Position numbers and translations under genes: made by a program | DNA from: an uncultured Flavobacteriaceae bacterium | GTDB taxonomy: Bacteria; Bacteroidota; Bacteroidia; Flavobacteriales; Flavobacteriaceae | DNA: 64,000 bases | Assembly (NCBI GenBank): GCA_947488435.1 | Contig: CANKZG010000001.1 | Span: 1 to 64,000, forward strand | Direction: 5' to 3' | Notes under the pieces: model-generated | Seen by the model: only the letters and a program-made list of their open reading frames with translations | Databases searched by the model: none | Told to the model about the DNA's origin: nothing | Shown: in pieces, positions 29,184 to 36,596 of the stretch | Layout of the letters: each line of letters starts with the position of its first letter | How positions within the stretch are numbered: the stretch's first letter is position 1

Positions 29184-29217
29184 TCTACACCTTTCTACCG
29201 CTCATCTACACCTTTCT
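29184..29217 (+). promoter_or_regulatory. Direct repeat with 21-bp period upstream of a small-peptide gene
   Basis: TCTACACCTTTCT occurs at 29184-29196 and again at 29205-29217, 21 bp apart, about two helical turns. The nine bases before each copy are also alike. Direct repeats at this period are used by LytTR-type and some AraC-type regulators. The first small-peptide gene starts 74 bases downstream. Confidence 0.45.
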
Positions 29218-29290
29218 TCTATTCTGCGTTTGTCGGTAATTTTTAGCGCTAACATCTCCTAATTTAGCTCAAAATCAAAACGCAAATCGT

Positions 29291-29470
29291 ATGAACGCCT
29301 ACAAATTAAAAAGTCTCTTTTATCTCATTGTCCTAGTAGTTTCTGCTTCATATTATAATGATATGGAACATGCCGAAGTCATAAATTTAGAAACGACAGT
29401 ATTACTCCAAATGGAAAAACAAAACCTACCAAACCAGAGACATAGAAAGACACATTCAAAGGCTCAATAA
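29291..29470 (+). CDS. Small single-pass membrane peptide A
   Basis: A 59-residue reading frame: MNAYKLKSLFYLIVLVVSAS then YYNDMEHAEV and a basic, Gln-rich tail. It has one N-terminal membrane helix or uncleaved signal. It resembles peptide B at 29671 over the first 27 residues (YK-hydrophobic-KS, helix, YY, then Met and acidic residues). The gene lies behind a direct-repeat element and is followed by a terminator at 29526-29560, so it is a separate small transcription unit. Function unknown. Support comes from the paralogue, the terminator and the good start context, not from a known family. Confidence 0.5.
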   Translation: MNAYKLKSLFYLIVLVVSASYYNDMEHAEVINLETTVLLQMEKQNLPNQRHRKTHSKAQ

Positions 29471-29525
29471 TTATTTCCCTAGAGTTCCCTCAAAGTTTTT
29501 GAGTAGAAGTGTTTGGTTTTTGGTG

Positions 29526-29560
29526 AAAAGGTGTTGCATATTTTGCAGCGCCTTTTTTTT
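29526..29560 (+). terminator. Rho-independent terminator of peptide A
   Basis: AAGGTGTTGCA, loop TATTT, TGCAGCGCCTT with two G-U pairs, then TTTTTTTT. Confidence 0.75.
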
Positions 29561-29670
29561 GTATCTATCTGCAATTGCTATACAAACATCAATTATCCTT
29601 GTTTTCACAACATTAAATTCAGCTGCTATAGTACTTTTCTTATTTTTAGGAAAGATTAAACCCCAGATCT

Positions 29671-29838
29671 ATGACCTACAAAATGAAAAGCGCGCTATAC
29701 TTTGGCTGCTTTCTAATTTCTGCTTTACTATATTATGAAATGGATTCCCGTTCAGAATTGCAACCAGAACCAGTAGTAGTTGCCGATCTTGAACTTGAAG
29801 ATCCTGAAGAAGAACTTGACGAAGAGGTTAGCGAATAA
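29671..29838 (+). CDS. Small single-pass membrane peptide B, acidic tail
   Basis: A 55-residue reading frame (ATG 29671; a second ATG at 29683 would give 51): MTYKMKSALYFGCFLISALL, YYEMDSRSELQPEPVVV, then a strongly acidic end with LEDPEEELDEEVSE. One membrane helix, then an acidic domain outside or inside. The N-terminal half aligns with peptide A at 29291, while the tails differ in charge (basic in A, acidic in B). Function unknown. It precedes the Spy/CpxP-like gene by 144 bases. Confidence 0.5.
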   Translation: MTYKMKSALYFGCFLISALLYYEMDSRSELQPEPVVVADLELEDPEEELDEEVSE

Positions 29839-29982
29839 ATTAACTTATAGCTCTTTAATTCTTTCAAAAAAAGTAATATCCTTTGAGAAACGCTTTGTTA
29901 AAAGCGTACTAAAATAGTATTGAATTTTAAACCAAATGGATCTTTCTAGGTCTTAGGTATAACAATCATAAAATTTAATAGT

Positions 29983-30435
29983 ATGAAAAAAGTTATTGTA
30001 TTACTTATATTATTTGCCGGTTTTACCGCTATTGCTCAACCCGGAAATCGTCAAAAACTCAGAGCATCGTATGCACAGATGACTCCAGAACAACACGCTA
30101 TTTTACAAACTAAAAAAATGACTTTAGTGTTAGATCTGACTTCTGCTCAACAAGAAAAAGTACAACAATGGAATCTGGATAATGCGAATTATCGAAAAGA
30201 ACATAGAGAAGCTCGCAAAGCTAAAAGAGCAAATGCAGATGGCAAAAAACCAACTACTGAAGAAATCTTTGCTGCACAAAGCAATGCATTAGATCATCGT
30301 ATTGCTCAAAAAGAAAAGCTCAAAAACATCCTTTCCAAAGAACAATTTGCAAAGTTTGAAAAAATGCAGTTCGCTAAAAAAAGAAAAGCTCAAAAGAAAA
30401 AAGAGGATACTTCCAGATCAAGAAGACCAAGATAA
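29983..30435 (+). CDS. Small secreted Spy/CpxP-like helical protein
   Basis: A 150-residue protein with a signal peptide (to about residue 18, AIAQ) and a helical mature part rich in Lys, Gln and Ala. The stretches MTLVLDLTSAQQEKVQQWNL and LKNILSKEQFAKFEKM carry the LTxxQ pattern of the Spy/CpxP family of periplasmic chaperone-like proteins. The C-terminus is very basic (KKRKAQKKKEDTSRSRRPR). In that family the proteins respond to envelope stress; here the role is inferred from the motif only. Confidence 0.7.
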   Translation: MKKVIVLLILFAGFTAIAQPGNRQKLRASYAQMTPEQHAILQTKKMTLVLDLTSAQQEKVQQWNLDNANYRKEHREARKAKRANADGKKPTTEEIFAAQSNALDHRIAQKEKLKNILSKEQFAKFEKMQFAKKRKAQKKKEDTSRSRRPR

Positions 30436-30492
30436 TATCATTCATACACAGTCTGGGTGCGCTGTATTTATTCCTAGACTGTGTACTTATTA

Positions 30493-31788
30493 CTATTCTG
30501 AAATGAGGCTTTCGGATACAAGCGTCACAGCTTTAATAGTGTTATCTAAATCTTCATAAGATAAAGCATCATTCAAAAAGTAGCTTTCAAAAGCACTTGG
30601 AGGCAGGTAAATCCCTGCAGCTAACATTCCATGGAAGTATCGTTTAAAGGTTTCATTATTACCTTCGGCAGCAGACGTAAAATCTACTACAGGATGCTCG
30701 GTAAAATGTACCGAAATCATAGAGCCATATCTGTTTATTTGATGTGGTATATTTTTAGCCTCTAAAACTTCCGCGATTCCTTTATGAAGGTATTCTGTTT
30801 TTTCTTCCAGTCGTTTAAAAATTTCAGGATTAGTATTCAATGTTGTAAGCATTGCAAGTCCTGCGCTCATCGCCAATGGGTTACCACTTAATGTACCTGC
30901 TTGATAAACCGGTCCTTCCGGTGCTAAATGCGCCATAATCTCTGCTCTTGCTGCAAACGCTCCAACCGGGAGTCCTCCTCCAATAACTTTGCCAAAAGTC
31001 ACAATATCTGCCGCTATACCTAAAACTTCCTGCGCACCACCTCTCGCTAAGCGAAAACCTGTCATTACTTCGTCAAAAATTAATAAGATATCATTTTCAG
31101 TACACAAAGCTCTAAGCCCTTGCATAAATGCAGGTGTAGGAATAATACACCCCATATTACCGGCAATAGGTTCTATGATTATGGCAGCAATTTCTCCTTT
31201 ATTAGCAGCTATTAATTCCGAAACGCTATTCAAATCGTTATAGACAGCCAGTAAGGTATCTTTGGCCGTTCCTTGTGTAACCCCAGGACTATTAGGACTG
31301 CCAAAAGTAACAGCTCCACTACCTGCTTGAATTAAAAAAGAATCAGAATGACCATGGTAACAACCCGCAAATTTTATTATTTTATCCTTCCCTGTAAAGC
31401 CTCTTGCCAGACGTACTGCACTCATGCAAGCTTCCGTACCACTATTCACGAAACGAATTTTATCTATATTGGGCACCATACTAACTGCTAACTTAGCAAG
31501 TTCGGTTTCAATAGCTGTTGGCATTCCAAAGGAAGTTCCTTTCTTAGCCTTTTCTACTACTGCATCAATAACAGGTTCATAAGCATGCCCTAGAATTAAT
31601 GGCCCCCATGAGGCGATATAATCAATAAGCTGATTCCCATCTTCATCGTACAAATAGGCTCCTTTAGCTTCTTTTACGAAAATGGGAGTCCCTCCAACTG
31701 CTTTAAACGCCCTAACCGGTGAATTTACACCTCCAGGAATATATTGCGTTGCTTCCGTAAATAAGGCACTACTTCTTTTGTAAATCAT
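30493..31788 (-). CDS. hemL: Glutamate-1-semialdehyde 2,1-aminomutase
   Basis: A 431-residue PLP enzyme that converts glutamate-1-semialdehyde to 5-aminolevulinate in the C5 heme pathway. Signatures: [20 protein letters not shown] near the N-terminus, [38 protein letters not shown], and the PLP lysine in [16 protein letters not shown] (about residue 267). Full length. Its start codon directly follows the stop of the glucosaminidase gene (31789), so hemL is the last gene of an operon that starts near 33873. Confidence 0.97.
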   Translation of the reverse strand: MIYKRSSALFTEATQYIPGGVNSPVRAFKAVGGTPIFVKEAKGAYLYDEDGNQLIDYIASWGPLILGHAYEPVIDAVVEKAKKGTSFGMPTAIETELAKLAVSMVPNIDKIRFVNSGTEACMSAVRLARGFTGKDKIIKFAGCYHGHSDSFLIQAGSGAVTFGSPNSPGVTQGTAKDTLLAVYNDLNSVSELIAANKGEIAAIIIEPIAGNMGCIIPTPAFMQGLRALCTENDILLIFDEVMTGFRLARGGAQEVLGIAADIVTFGKVIGGGLPVGAFAARAEIMAHLAPEGPVYQAGTLSGNPLAMSAGLAMLTTLNTNPEIFKRLEEKTEYLHKGIAEVLEAKNIPHQINRYGSMISVHFTEHPVVDFTSAAEGNNETFKRYFHGMLAAGIYLPPSAFESYFLNDALSYEDLDNTIKAVTLVSESLISE

Positions 31789-32637
31789 TTACTTATTGAT
31801 TTTTTCTTGTTTTACGATTAGTTTACGTCCCACGGACAAGTTCGTATCCGTCATTTTATTCAATTTCATCAGTTCAGGAACGGATATAAAATACTTTCTG
31901 GATAGGGAGTATAACGTATCTCCTCTGACTACCACATGTGTAGTATAGTCATAGGTTTTTACTGGTTTTTCTTTAATCCCTCCACGCTTTAGAACGGCCG
32001 TATCATACGCTACTAATTGATATTGTTCAATTAGAGCTATCAACTTCTGAGGGTATCGCTTATCTGTTGCATAACCTGCTTCGCGCAGACCTTTAGCCCA
32101 ACGTTTATAATCATTGCTTTTATAGTCAAAAAGAAAAGCGTATCGTGCCCTGGACGAAAGGAAAATACTATGGTCCCGAAACGAGTACATCGGATGGTTA
32201 TATTTTCTAAAACATTCTCCTTTAGCATCATCATCGTGAAAATCATAATCCCCAGTCCAGCCTTTATGACATTTTATCCCAAAATGATTATTGGTTTTTA
32301 GTGTAAGTTCTCCTCTTCCTGATCCACTTTCCAGAATTCCTTGTGCCAGTGTAATACTAGCAGGTATACCATATGCTTTCATCTCATACTGGGCGATTTC
32401 GGCAAAGGTGTTGATATAATCTCTTGTAGACTTGATGGGGAATTTTACAAATTTACCATTATCCTCAGGCAAAGGATAGGCATCTTTTGTACTTGACGTT
32501 GTTCCCGAATTGCTCTTAGGGTATCGTTTGGTTTGCGCAGTTTTTTGTTTATTTCTAGCTGCTATTTTACGCCTTTTAGCGCCGCAACTTGAAAGAAAGG
32601 CGGACAGTAGTACAAAAAGTATAAGTTTCTTAATCAT
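31789..32637 (-). CDS. Glucosaminidase-LysM lipoprotein (peptidoglycan hydrolase)
   Basis: A 282-residue lipoprotein with lipobox LSSC (Cys about 18), a basic Ser/Thr-rich linker, a glucosaminidase domain of the FlgJ/LytG type (about 75-215: ITLAQGILESGSGRGELTLK with the likely catalytic Glu, NNHFGIKCHKGWTGD, YKRWAKGLREAGYATDKRYP) and a C-terminal LysM domain (about 233-278, HVVVRGDTLYSLSRKYFISV). It cuts the glycan strands of peptidoglycan in the periplasm. It overlaps the upstream deaminase-like gene by four bases and abuts hemL. Confidence 0.92.
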   Translation of the reverse strand: MIKKLILFVLLSAFLSSCGAKRRKIAARNKQKTAQTKRYPKSNSGTTSSTKDAYPLPEDNGKFVKFPIKSTRDYINTFAEIAQYEMKAYGIPASITLAQGILESGSGRGELTLKTNNHFGIKCHKGWTGDYDFHDDDAKGECFRKYNHPMYSFRDHSIFLSSRARYAFLFDYKSNDYKRWAKGLREAGYATDKRYPQKLIALIEQYQLVAYDTAVLKRGGIKEKPVKTYDYTTHVVVRGDTLYSLSRKYFISVPELMKLNKMTDTNLSVGRKLIVKQEKINK

Positions 32638-33539
32638 ATAGTTAATAACGGTAAATTTTTCTTTTTCAACATGGTATTCATACCAGCGATTCCTTGAAGG
32701 CCACCACTATGAATCATTAAAATTTTAGTTTGGGGACAAAAATGATCTTTTTTAATCATCTCAAGAATGCCAAAAACCATTTTCCCCGTGTATATCGGAT
32801 CTAAAGGGATTTTTGTTTTCTCTTTAAAGGTATTTATGAAATGAACTAAATTTTCTGAGACCTTTCCATAACCGCCAAAATGATAGTCTGTTACCAAACT
32901 CCAGTTTTCTTTTTTAGCAAATTTACGAATATCTTCCCTTAAAAAATCTCCTTTCAATGCAGGAAAACCTAAAACTTGCTGATGATTTGCAGCGCTATTA
33001 CTGATACCTGCAAGAGTTCCTCCGGTACCTACCGCACAGCAAACGGTATCAAATTTCACATCTTCTTTGGTTAAAATTTCTTCACATCCTTGTATGGCAT
33101 CAGCATTAGTTCCTCCTTCCGGAATACAAAAAAAAAGTCCAAATTCTGTGCGTAGCTTATCTTGAAAAACGTCTTCCTCTTTTTCTCGATAGTCTGCTCT
33201 GCTTATGAATTTAAATCGCATTCCTTGTTCAAAAGCAAATTGTAGTGTAGGGTTTTCGCTCCATTTTTCTGCAATTTCTAATCCACGTATTACTCCGATG
33301 GTTTTAAATCCATATATTTTTCCAGCGGCAGCTGTGGCAGCTATATGATTAGAAAATGCACCTCCAAAGGTTAGCAAGGTTTGATATTTTTCCTTTTTTG
33401 CTCTAGCTATATTGTATTTAAGCTTACGATATTTATTTCCAGAAATGTGCGGATGCAAGGTATCATCACGTTTAATAACAAGACTAATCTTTTTTTTAGT
33501 CAAAATGGGCAATGCTATCGATTGATTTATACTTTGCAA
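32634..33539 (-). CDS. ACC deaminase/D-cysteine desulfhydrase-family PLP enzyme
   Basis: A 301-residue fold-type II PLP enzyme. The PLP lysine is in HISGNKYRKLKYN (about residues 32-44), with TFGGAFSNHIAATAAAGKIYG and the phosphate loop AVGTGGTLAGIS further on. Members act on 1-aminocyclopropane-1-carboxylate or D-cysteine; in Bacteroidota the true substrate is usually unproven, so only the family is claimed. It overlaps the lipoprotein gene (32634-32637) and follows the small HExxH gene by seven bases in one operon. Confidence 0.87.
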   Translation of the reverse strand: MQSINQSIALPILTKKKISLVIKRDDTLHPHISGNKYRKLKYNIARAKKEKYQTLLTFGGAFSNHIAATAAAGKIYGFKTIGVIRGLEIAEKWSENPTLQFAFEQGMRFKFISRADYREKEEDVFQDKLRTEFGLFFCIPEGGTNADAIQGCEEILTKEDVKFDTVCCAVGTGGTLAGISNSAANHQQVLGFPALKGDFLREDIRKFAKKENWSLVTDYHFGGYGKVSENLVHFINTFKEKTKIPLDPIYTGKMVFGILEMIKKDHFCPQTKILMIHSGGLQGIAGMNTMLKKKNLPLLTI

Positions 33540-33546
33540 TCTTCTA

Positions 33547-33873
33547 TCACCTTAAATAGTTTAAAAAACTAAAAAATTTACGCTGTTGCAGATAACATAG
33601 ATCCCGTTCTTTGCAGTAAGCTTCTCTTTCAAAACTTATATTTTGATAAGCTTTATAGGCATCTCCATACTTTAAAAATCGAACACTCCATTCCAATACA
33701 TACCAAATATAAAAGGGAATAATTAGCAGTTCTTTTTGTTGTTTTAGGTGAATTTTTTCATGATTAATAAGTATGGCATCTGCCTTCAAAGCAGGGTTTT
33801 TAAGAAAAATAAAGGGCCAAAGTGAAAGTCCTACATAATTCTTATAAAAAAAATGTCTGAAAATTAGTATCAT
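33547..33873 (-). CDS. Small conserved protein with a zincin-like HExxH motif
   Basis: A 108-residue protein with no signal peptide. It contains NHEKIHLKQQKELL near residues 37-50, an HExxH motif, and downstream ISFEREAYCKE with acidic residues that could supply the third metal ligand, as in M48/M56-type zincins. A hydrophobic segment (LLIIPFYIWYVLEW) directly follows the motif. I recall similar stand-alone proteins of about 110 residues in Flavobacteriaceae. Catalysis is not shown. It is the first gene of the hemL operon; a -7 element lies at 33898-33905. Confidence 0.65.
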   Translation of the reverse strand: MILIFRHFFYKNYVGLSLWPFIFLKNPALKADAILINHEKIHLKQQKELLIIPFYIWYVLEWSVRFLKYGDAYKAYQNISFEREAYCKERDLCYLQQRKFFSFLNYLR

Positions 33874-33897
33874 GATATCGTTGCACTACCTAATAAT

Positions 33898-33905
33898 CAA
33901 AGATA
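33898..33905 (-). promoter_or_regulatory. -7 element of the hemL operon
   Basis: Minus strand TATCTTTG fits TAnnTTTG and lies 24 bases before the first start codon of the operon. Confidence 0.5.
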
Positions 33906-34049
33906 AAAGTAAAAATGTCAAATTTATAGCACATAAAAAGATATTACCAACAGTTTTTAGTTGCTCATAGTTAATCTAACTCACCTTAATTTAAAGGATG
34001 CAAACCCAATTTCAATTGCACTTATTAACATAGAATAATGTACTTTTAA

Positions 34050-34214
<165 letters not shown>

Positions 34215-34293
34215 AAACTAAAGGTTCGGCATGATTTTTGAGACTATAATCCAGATGTTATAAACCTTTATTAACTCCAAAAAAATAACTGTT

Positions 34294-34902
34294 ATGAAGA
34301 AAATTAAAATTTTAGCGCTCCCCTTACTGGCCTTATTACTTTTAAGCTCGTGTGTATCCGTACGCGTATTGGCCGATTATGATAAAGAAGCGGATTTTGG
34401 AACGTATAAAACCTATGCTTTCTATAAAACTGGTATTGACAAAGCGCAAATTTCGGATTTAGATAAGAAAAGAATTTTAAAAGCGATCGATACTGAAATG
34501 GCTTCTCGAGGCTTTGTAAAATCTAATGATCCAGATATTTTAGTAAGTATTTTCACTAAGGAAAGAGAACGTGTAGATGTTTACGGCAATAATTTTGGAG
34601 GTTACGGAGGATTCGGATTTGGCGGTTTTGGATTCGGTAGATTTGGCGGTTTTGGTGGATTTGGTGGATTTGGTTTTCCTTATTATGGAGGAGGGTTTTA
34701 TGGCGGCAATACTGTTAGTGCATCAACAGAAGGATCTTTATTTATAGACCTTATTGATACTAAAAATAAAGAATTGGTTTGGCAAGGTCGTGGGGTTGGC
34801 ACGCTAAACAATACAGATAACATTGAAAAGAAAGAACAGCGAATTAAAGAGTTTGTTTCTCAAATTTTAGAGAAGTATCCTCCTCAGATTGCTGCAAACT
34901 AA
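34294..34902 (+). CDS. DUF4136 lipoprotein with a Gly-Phe-rich insert
   Basis: A 202-residue lipoprotein with lipobox LLSSC (Cys about 20). DUF4136 features flank the molecule: VRVLADYDKEADFGTYKTYA at the N-terminus and GSLFIDLIDTKNKELVWQGR at the C-terminal side. Between about residues 103-140 lies a low-complexity insert of GGF/GFG units (FGGYGGFGFGGFGFGRFGGF). DUF4136 proteins are envelope lipoproteins of unknown role. A clear terminator follows. Confidence 0.87.
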   Translation: MKKIKILALPLLALLLLSSCVSVRVLADYDKEADFGTYKTYAFYKTGIDKAQISDLDKKRILKAIDTEMASRGFVKSNDPDILVSIFTKERERVDVYGNNFGGYGGFGFGGFGFGRFGGFGGFGGFGFPYYGGGFYGGNTVSASTEGSLFIDLIDTKNKELVWQGRGVGTLNNTDNIEKKEQRIKEFVSQILEKYPPQIAAN

Positions 34903-34908
34903 AAATCT

Positions 34909-34934
34909 AAACCGCCTTACAGGCGGTTTTTTTT
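34909..34934 (+). terminator. Rho-independent terminator
   Basis: AAACCGCCTTACAGGCGGTT followed by a run of T, seven bases after the DUF4136 stop. It also faces the convergent DUF4230 gene. Confidence 0.9.
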
Positions 34935-34944
34935 ATTCCTTTAT

Positions 34945-35550
34945 TTAGTCCAAAAAATCTATGGGTGTATTGATTGTGTTTTCCTGATACTGAAGGGTCC
35001 ATCCCATAGCTCTTGTTAAAACATAAAATTTAGACAATTCTGTCAACAATCGATTTTTTGCGTTTTCCTTTAGTCCTGAGGCTTCAATTTTTTGAAGTAA
35101 ACGGGTATTTATATGTTCTTTTATCGTATTGTGATCTTCGGCTGTAAAACGATTAAAATAATCAGCACTAATATCATAATACTCAAAATCTGGATTTATG
35201 GTTAGTTCCGGCTCCGGAATGGAAATAATAGTTACCGTTTTCGTAGCCTCATCGATCTCAAAATCTAAGGCATTTAGGTCGTATGCTATGTTTACCTTGG
35301 CATTTACAACAATAAGTGCTTTTTTTTCGGCCGTTAGCAAATCTCCCAGAAGTTTTTGAGAATCCTTATAATTATATACTTCAGCAAAATGTCCTTCCGT
35401 TACAACTAATTTTGCTACATTTTTTAGTTCTTGTTGAATAAGCATCGTTTGCTCCGAAACGTGTTTTTTATCTTGCTTGTCATCGATACAAGATCGATAT
35501 ATGAGGACTGCAGCAAATGCTATAATAATACCAATACTAATTTTTCTCAT
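34945..35550 (-). CDS. DUF4230 membrane-anchored protein
   Basis: A 201-residue protein with one N-terminal membrane helix (ISIGIIIAFAAVLIYRSC) and a DUF4230 domain (about 30-195; EQTMLIQQELKNVAKLVVTE, then NIAYDLNALDFEIDEATKTV and AMGWTLQYQ). The family is widespread in Bacteroidota and Firmicutes and has no assigned function; the domain would face the periplasm. It lies 41 bases after the GSCFA gene on the same strand and may be co-transcribed with it. Confidence 0.85.
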   Translation of the reverse strand: MRKISIGIIIAFAAVLIYRSCIDDKQDKKHVSEQTMLIQQELKNVAKLVVTEGHFAEVYNYKDSQKLLGDLLTAEKKALIVVNAKVNIAYDLNALDFEIDEATKTVTIISIPEPELTINPDFEYYDISADYFNRFTAEDHNTIKEHINTRLLQKIEASGLKENAKNRLLTELSKFYVLTRAMGWTLQYQENTINTPIDFLD

Positions 35551-35591
35551 TGTTTCAGTTGTCTTTACAAAATACGAGAAACCTTCTTATT

Positions 35592-36542
35592 TTATGTTTC
35601 AAAAATAATATGGGGATATGTTTTACGGATATTGGTGATTTTTTCGGCTATTCCCTTTAAAAAAAACTGATGTTGTTTAGATTTTTCATTAAACGGTCGA
35701 TGTTGCAATCCTTTTTGAATAGCTGCGATTTCATCGAGTACGGCATACACTTTTTCCGAAATCCATGTAGCCTTAAATCGTTCCCAAATATAATCAACCG
35801 CCGTTTGGTTAGGATGTATCATATCTTCCCCATAAAAGCGATAATCCCTCAATTCATCCATCATTACTTCATAAGCCGGAAAATAGGTCACATTTTTAGA
35901 ATTAACTGTATGATGCACCGCACCAATTAAATGAGATTTACCTCGCTGATTTTCTACAAACCCATCTTTCAAATGCCGAATTGGAGAAACTGTAAGTATA
36001 AATTTAACTTTTGAATTATGCGTATGCACCAAAGTTATAATCTTTTGTAAACTCTCTTCAATTTCCATCGCAGGTGATAGTTCTTTAGAAAACTCTTGCT
36101 GCGGGGTTTTATGACAGTTTGCAACAAAATTTTGCGTTTTCATATGACGATAACCCCAAGCAGTACCTAAAGTTAGAACGATATGTGTTGTGGTTTTGAG
36201 ATAGGTGCTTAATTCTTCTAGTTTTCCGTTTATTGTTGCTAACAAATCGTCTTTAGAAGGGTTACTTAGCGAAGAATGAACATCAAAACAATGCCATCTT
36301 TCATTTAAAAAGAAGACATCAGCATCCGTATATTTTTCTTGCGTAATAGCATAGCGAAACATCTTGGCTATTGCTTTAGGGTGGAATAAAATACCCAATG
36401 GATTCTCGAAGATTTGAAATTTATGATGGGCTAATTTAACCCCCAAATTCTGAGCAAAACAAGAACCTACCAACAAAATTTTACTATTATAATCAATAAC
36501 AGTGGCCGCTTTTATTATCGGAATCTTGGTTTGTAGCTTCAT
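35592..36542 (-). CDS. GSCFA-domain protein (SGNH-like hydrolase)
   Basis: A 316-residue protein with the motif that names the family, LLVGSCFAQNLGVKL (about 24-38), then NPLGILFHPKAIAKMF and LTLGTAWGYRH and, near the end, HPNQTAVDYIWERF. The layout (Ser in GSCFA, Asp/His in MIHPN) is that of GDSL/SGNH esterases. Substrate unknown; cell-wall or glycan deacylation is possible. It lies 54 bases downstream of alaS on the same strand with no terminator between, so read-through is likely. Confidence 0.88.
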   Translation of the reverse strand: MKLQTKIPIIKAATVIDYNSKILLVGSCFAQNLGVKLAHHKFQIFENPLGILFHPKAIAKMFRYAITQEKYTDADVFFLNERWHCFDVHSSLSNPSKDDLLATINGKLEELSTYLKTTTHIVLTLGTAWGYRHMKTQNFVANCHKTPQQEFSKELSPAMEIEESLQKIITLVHTHNSKVKFILTVSPIRHLKDGFVENQRGKSHLIGAVHHTVNSKNVTYFPAYEVMMDELRDYRFYGEDMIHPNQTAVDYIWERFKATWISEKVYAVLDEIAAIQKGLQHRPFNEKSKQHQFFLKGIAEKITNIRKTYPHIIFET

Positions 36543-36596
36543 AGATTTATGCGCTTTGTTTTTCTTAATCCGCGCCGTTTTATCTTCACTGCATAT

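Noticed and set aside
29499-29738. 79-codon frame between the two small peptides
   Set aside because: It runs through a clear terminator hairpin with T-run (29526-29560) and overlaps the start of peptide B in another frame; hydrophobic content comes from the T-rich DNA.
30446-30484. ACACAGTCT ... AGACTGTGT inverted repeat between the Spy-like gene and hemL
   Set aside because: Could be a terminator for the convergent genes, but the loop is 21 bases and no T-run follows, so not listed as a feature.
34597-34710. Gly-Phe repeats as a silk- or nucleoporin-like system
   Set aside because: Short low-complexity insert in an ordinary DUF4136 lipoprotein; such inserts are common.
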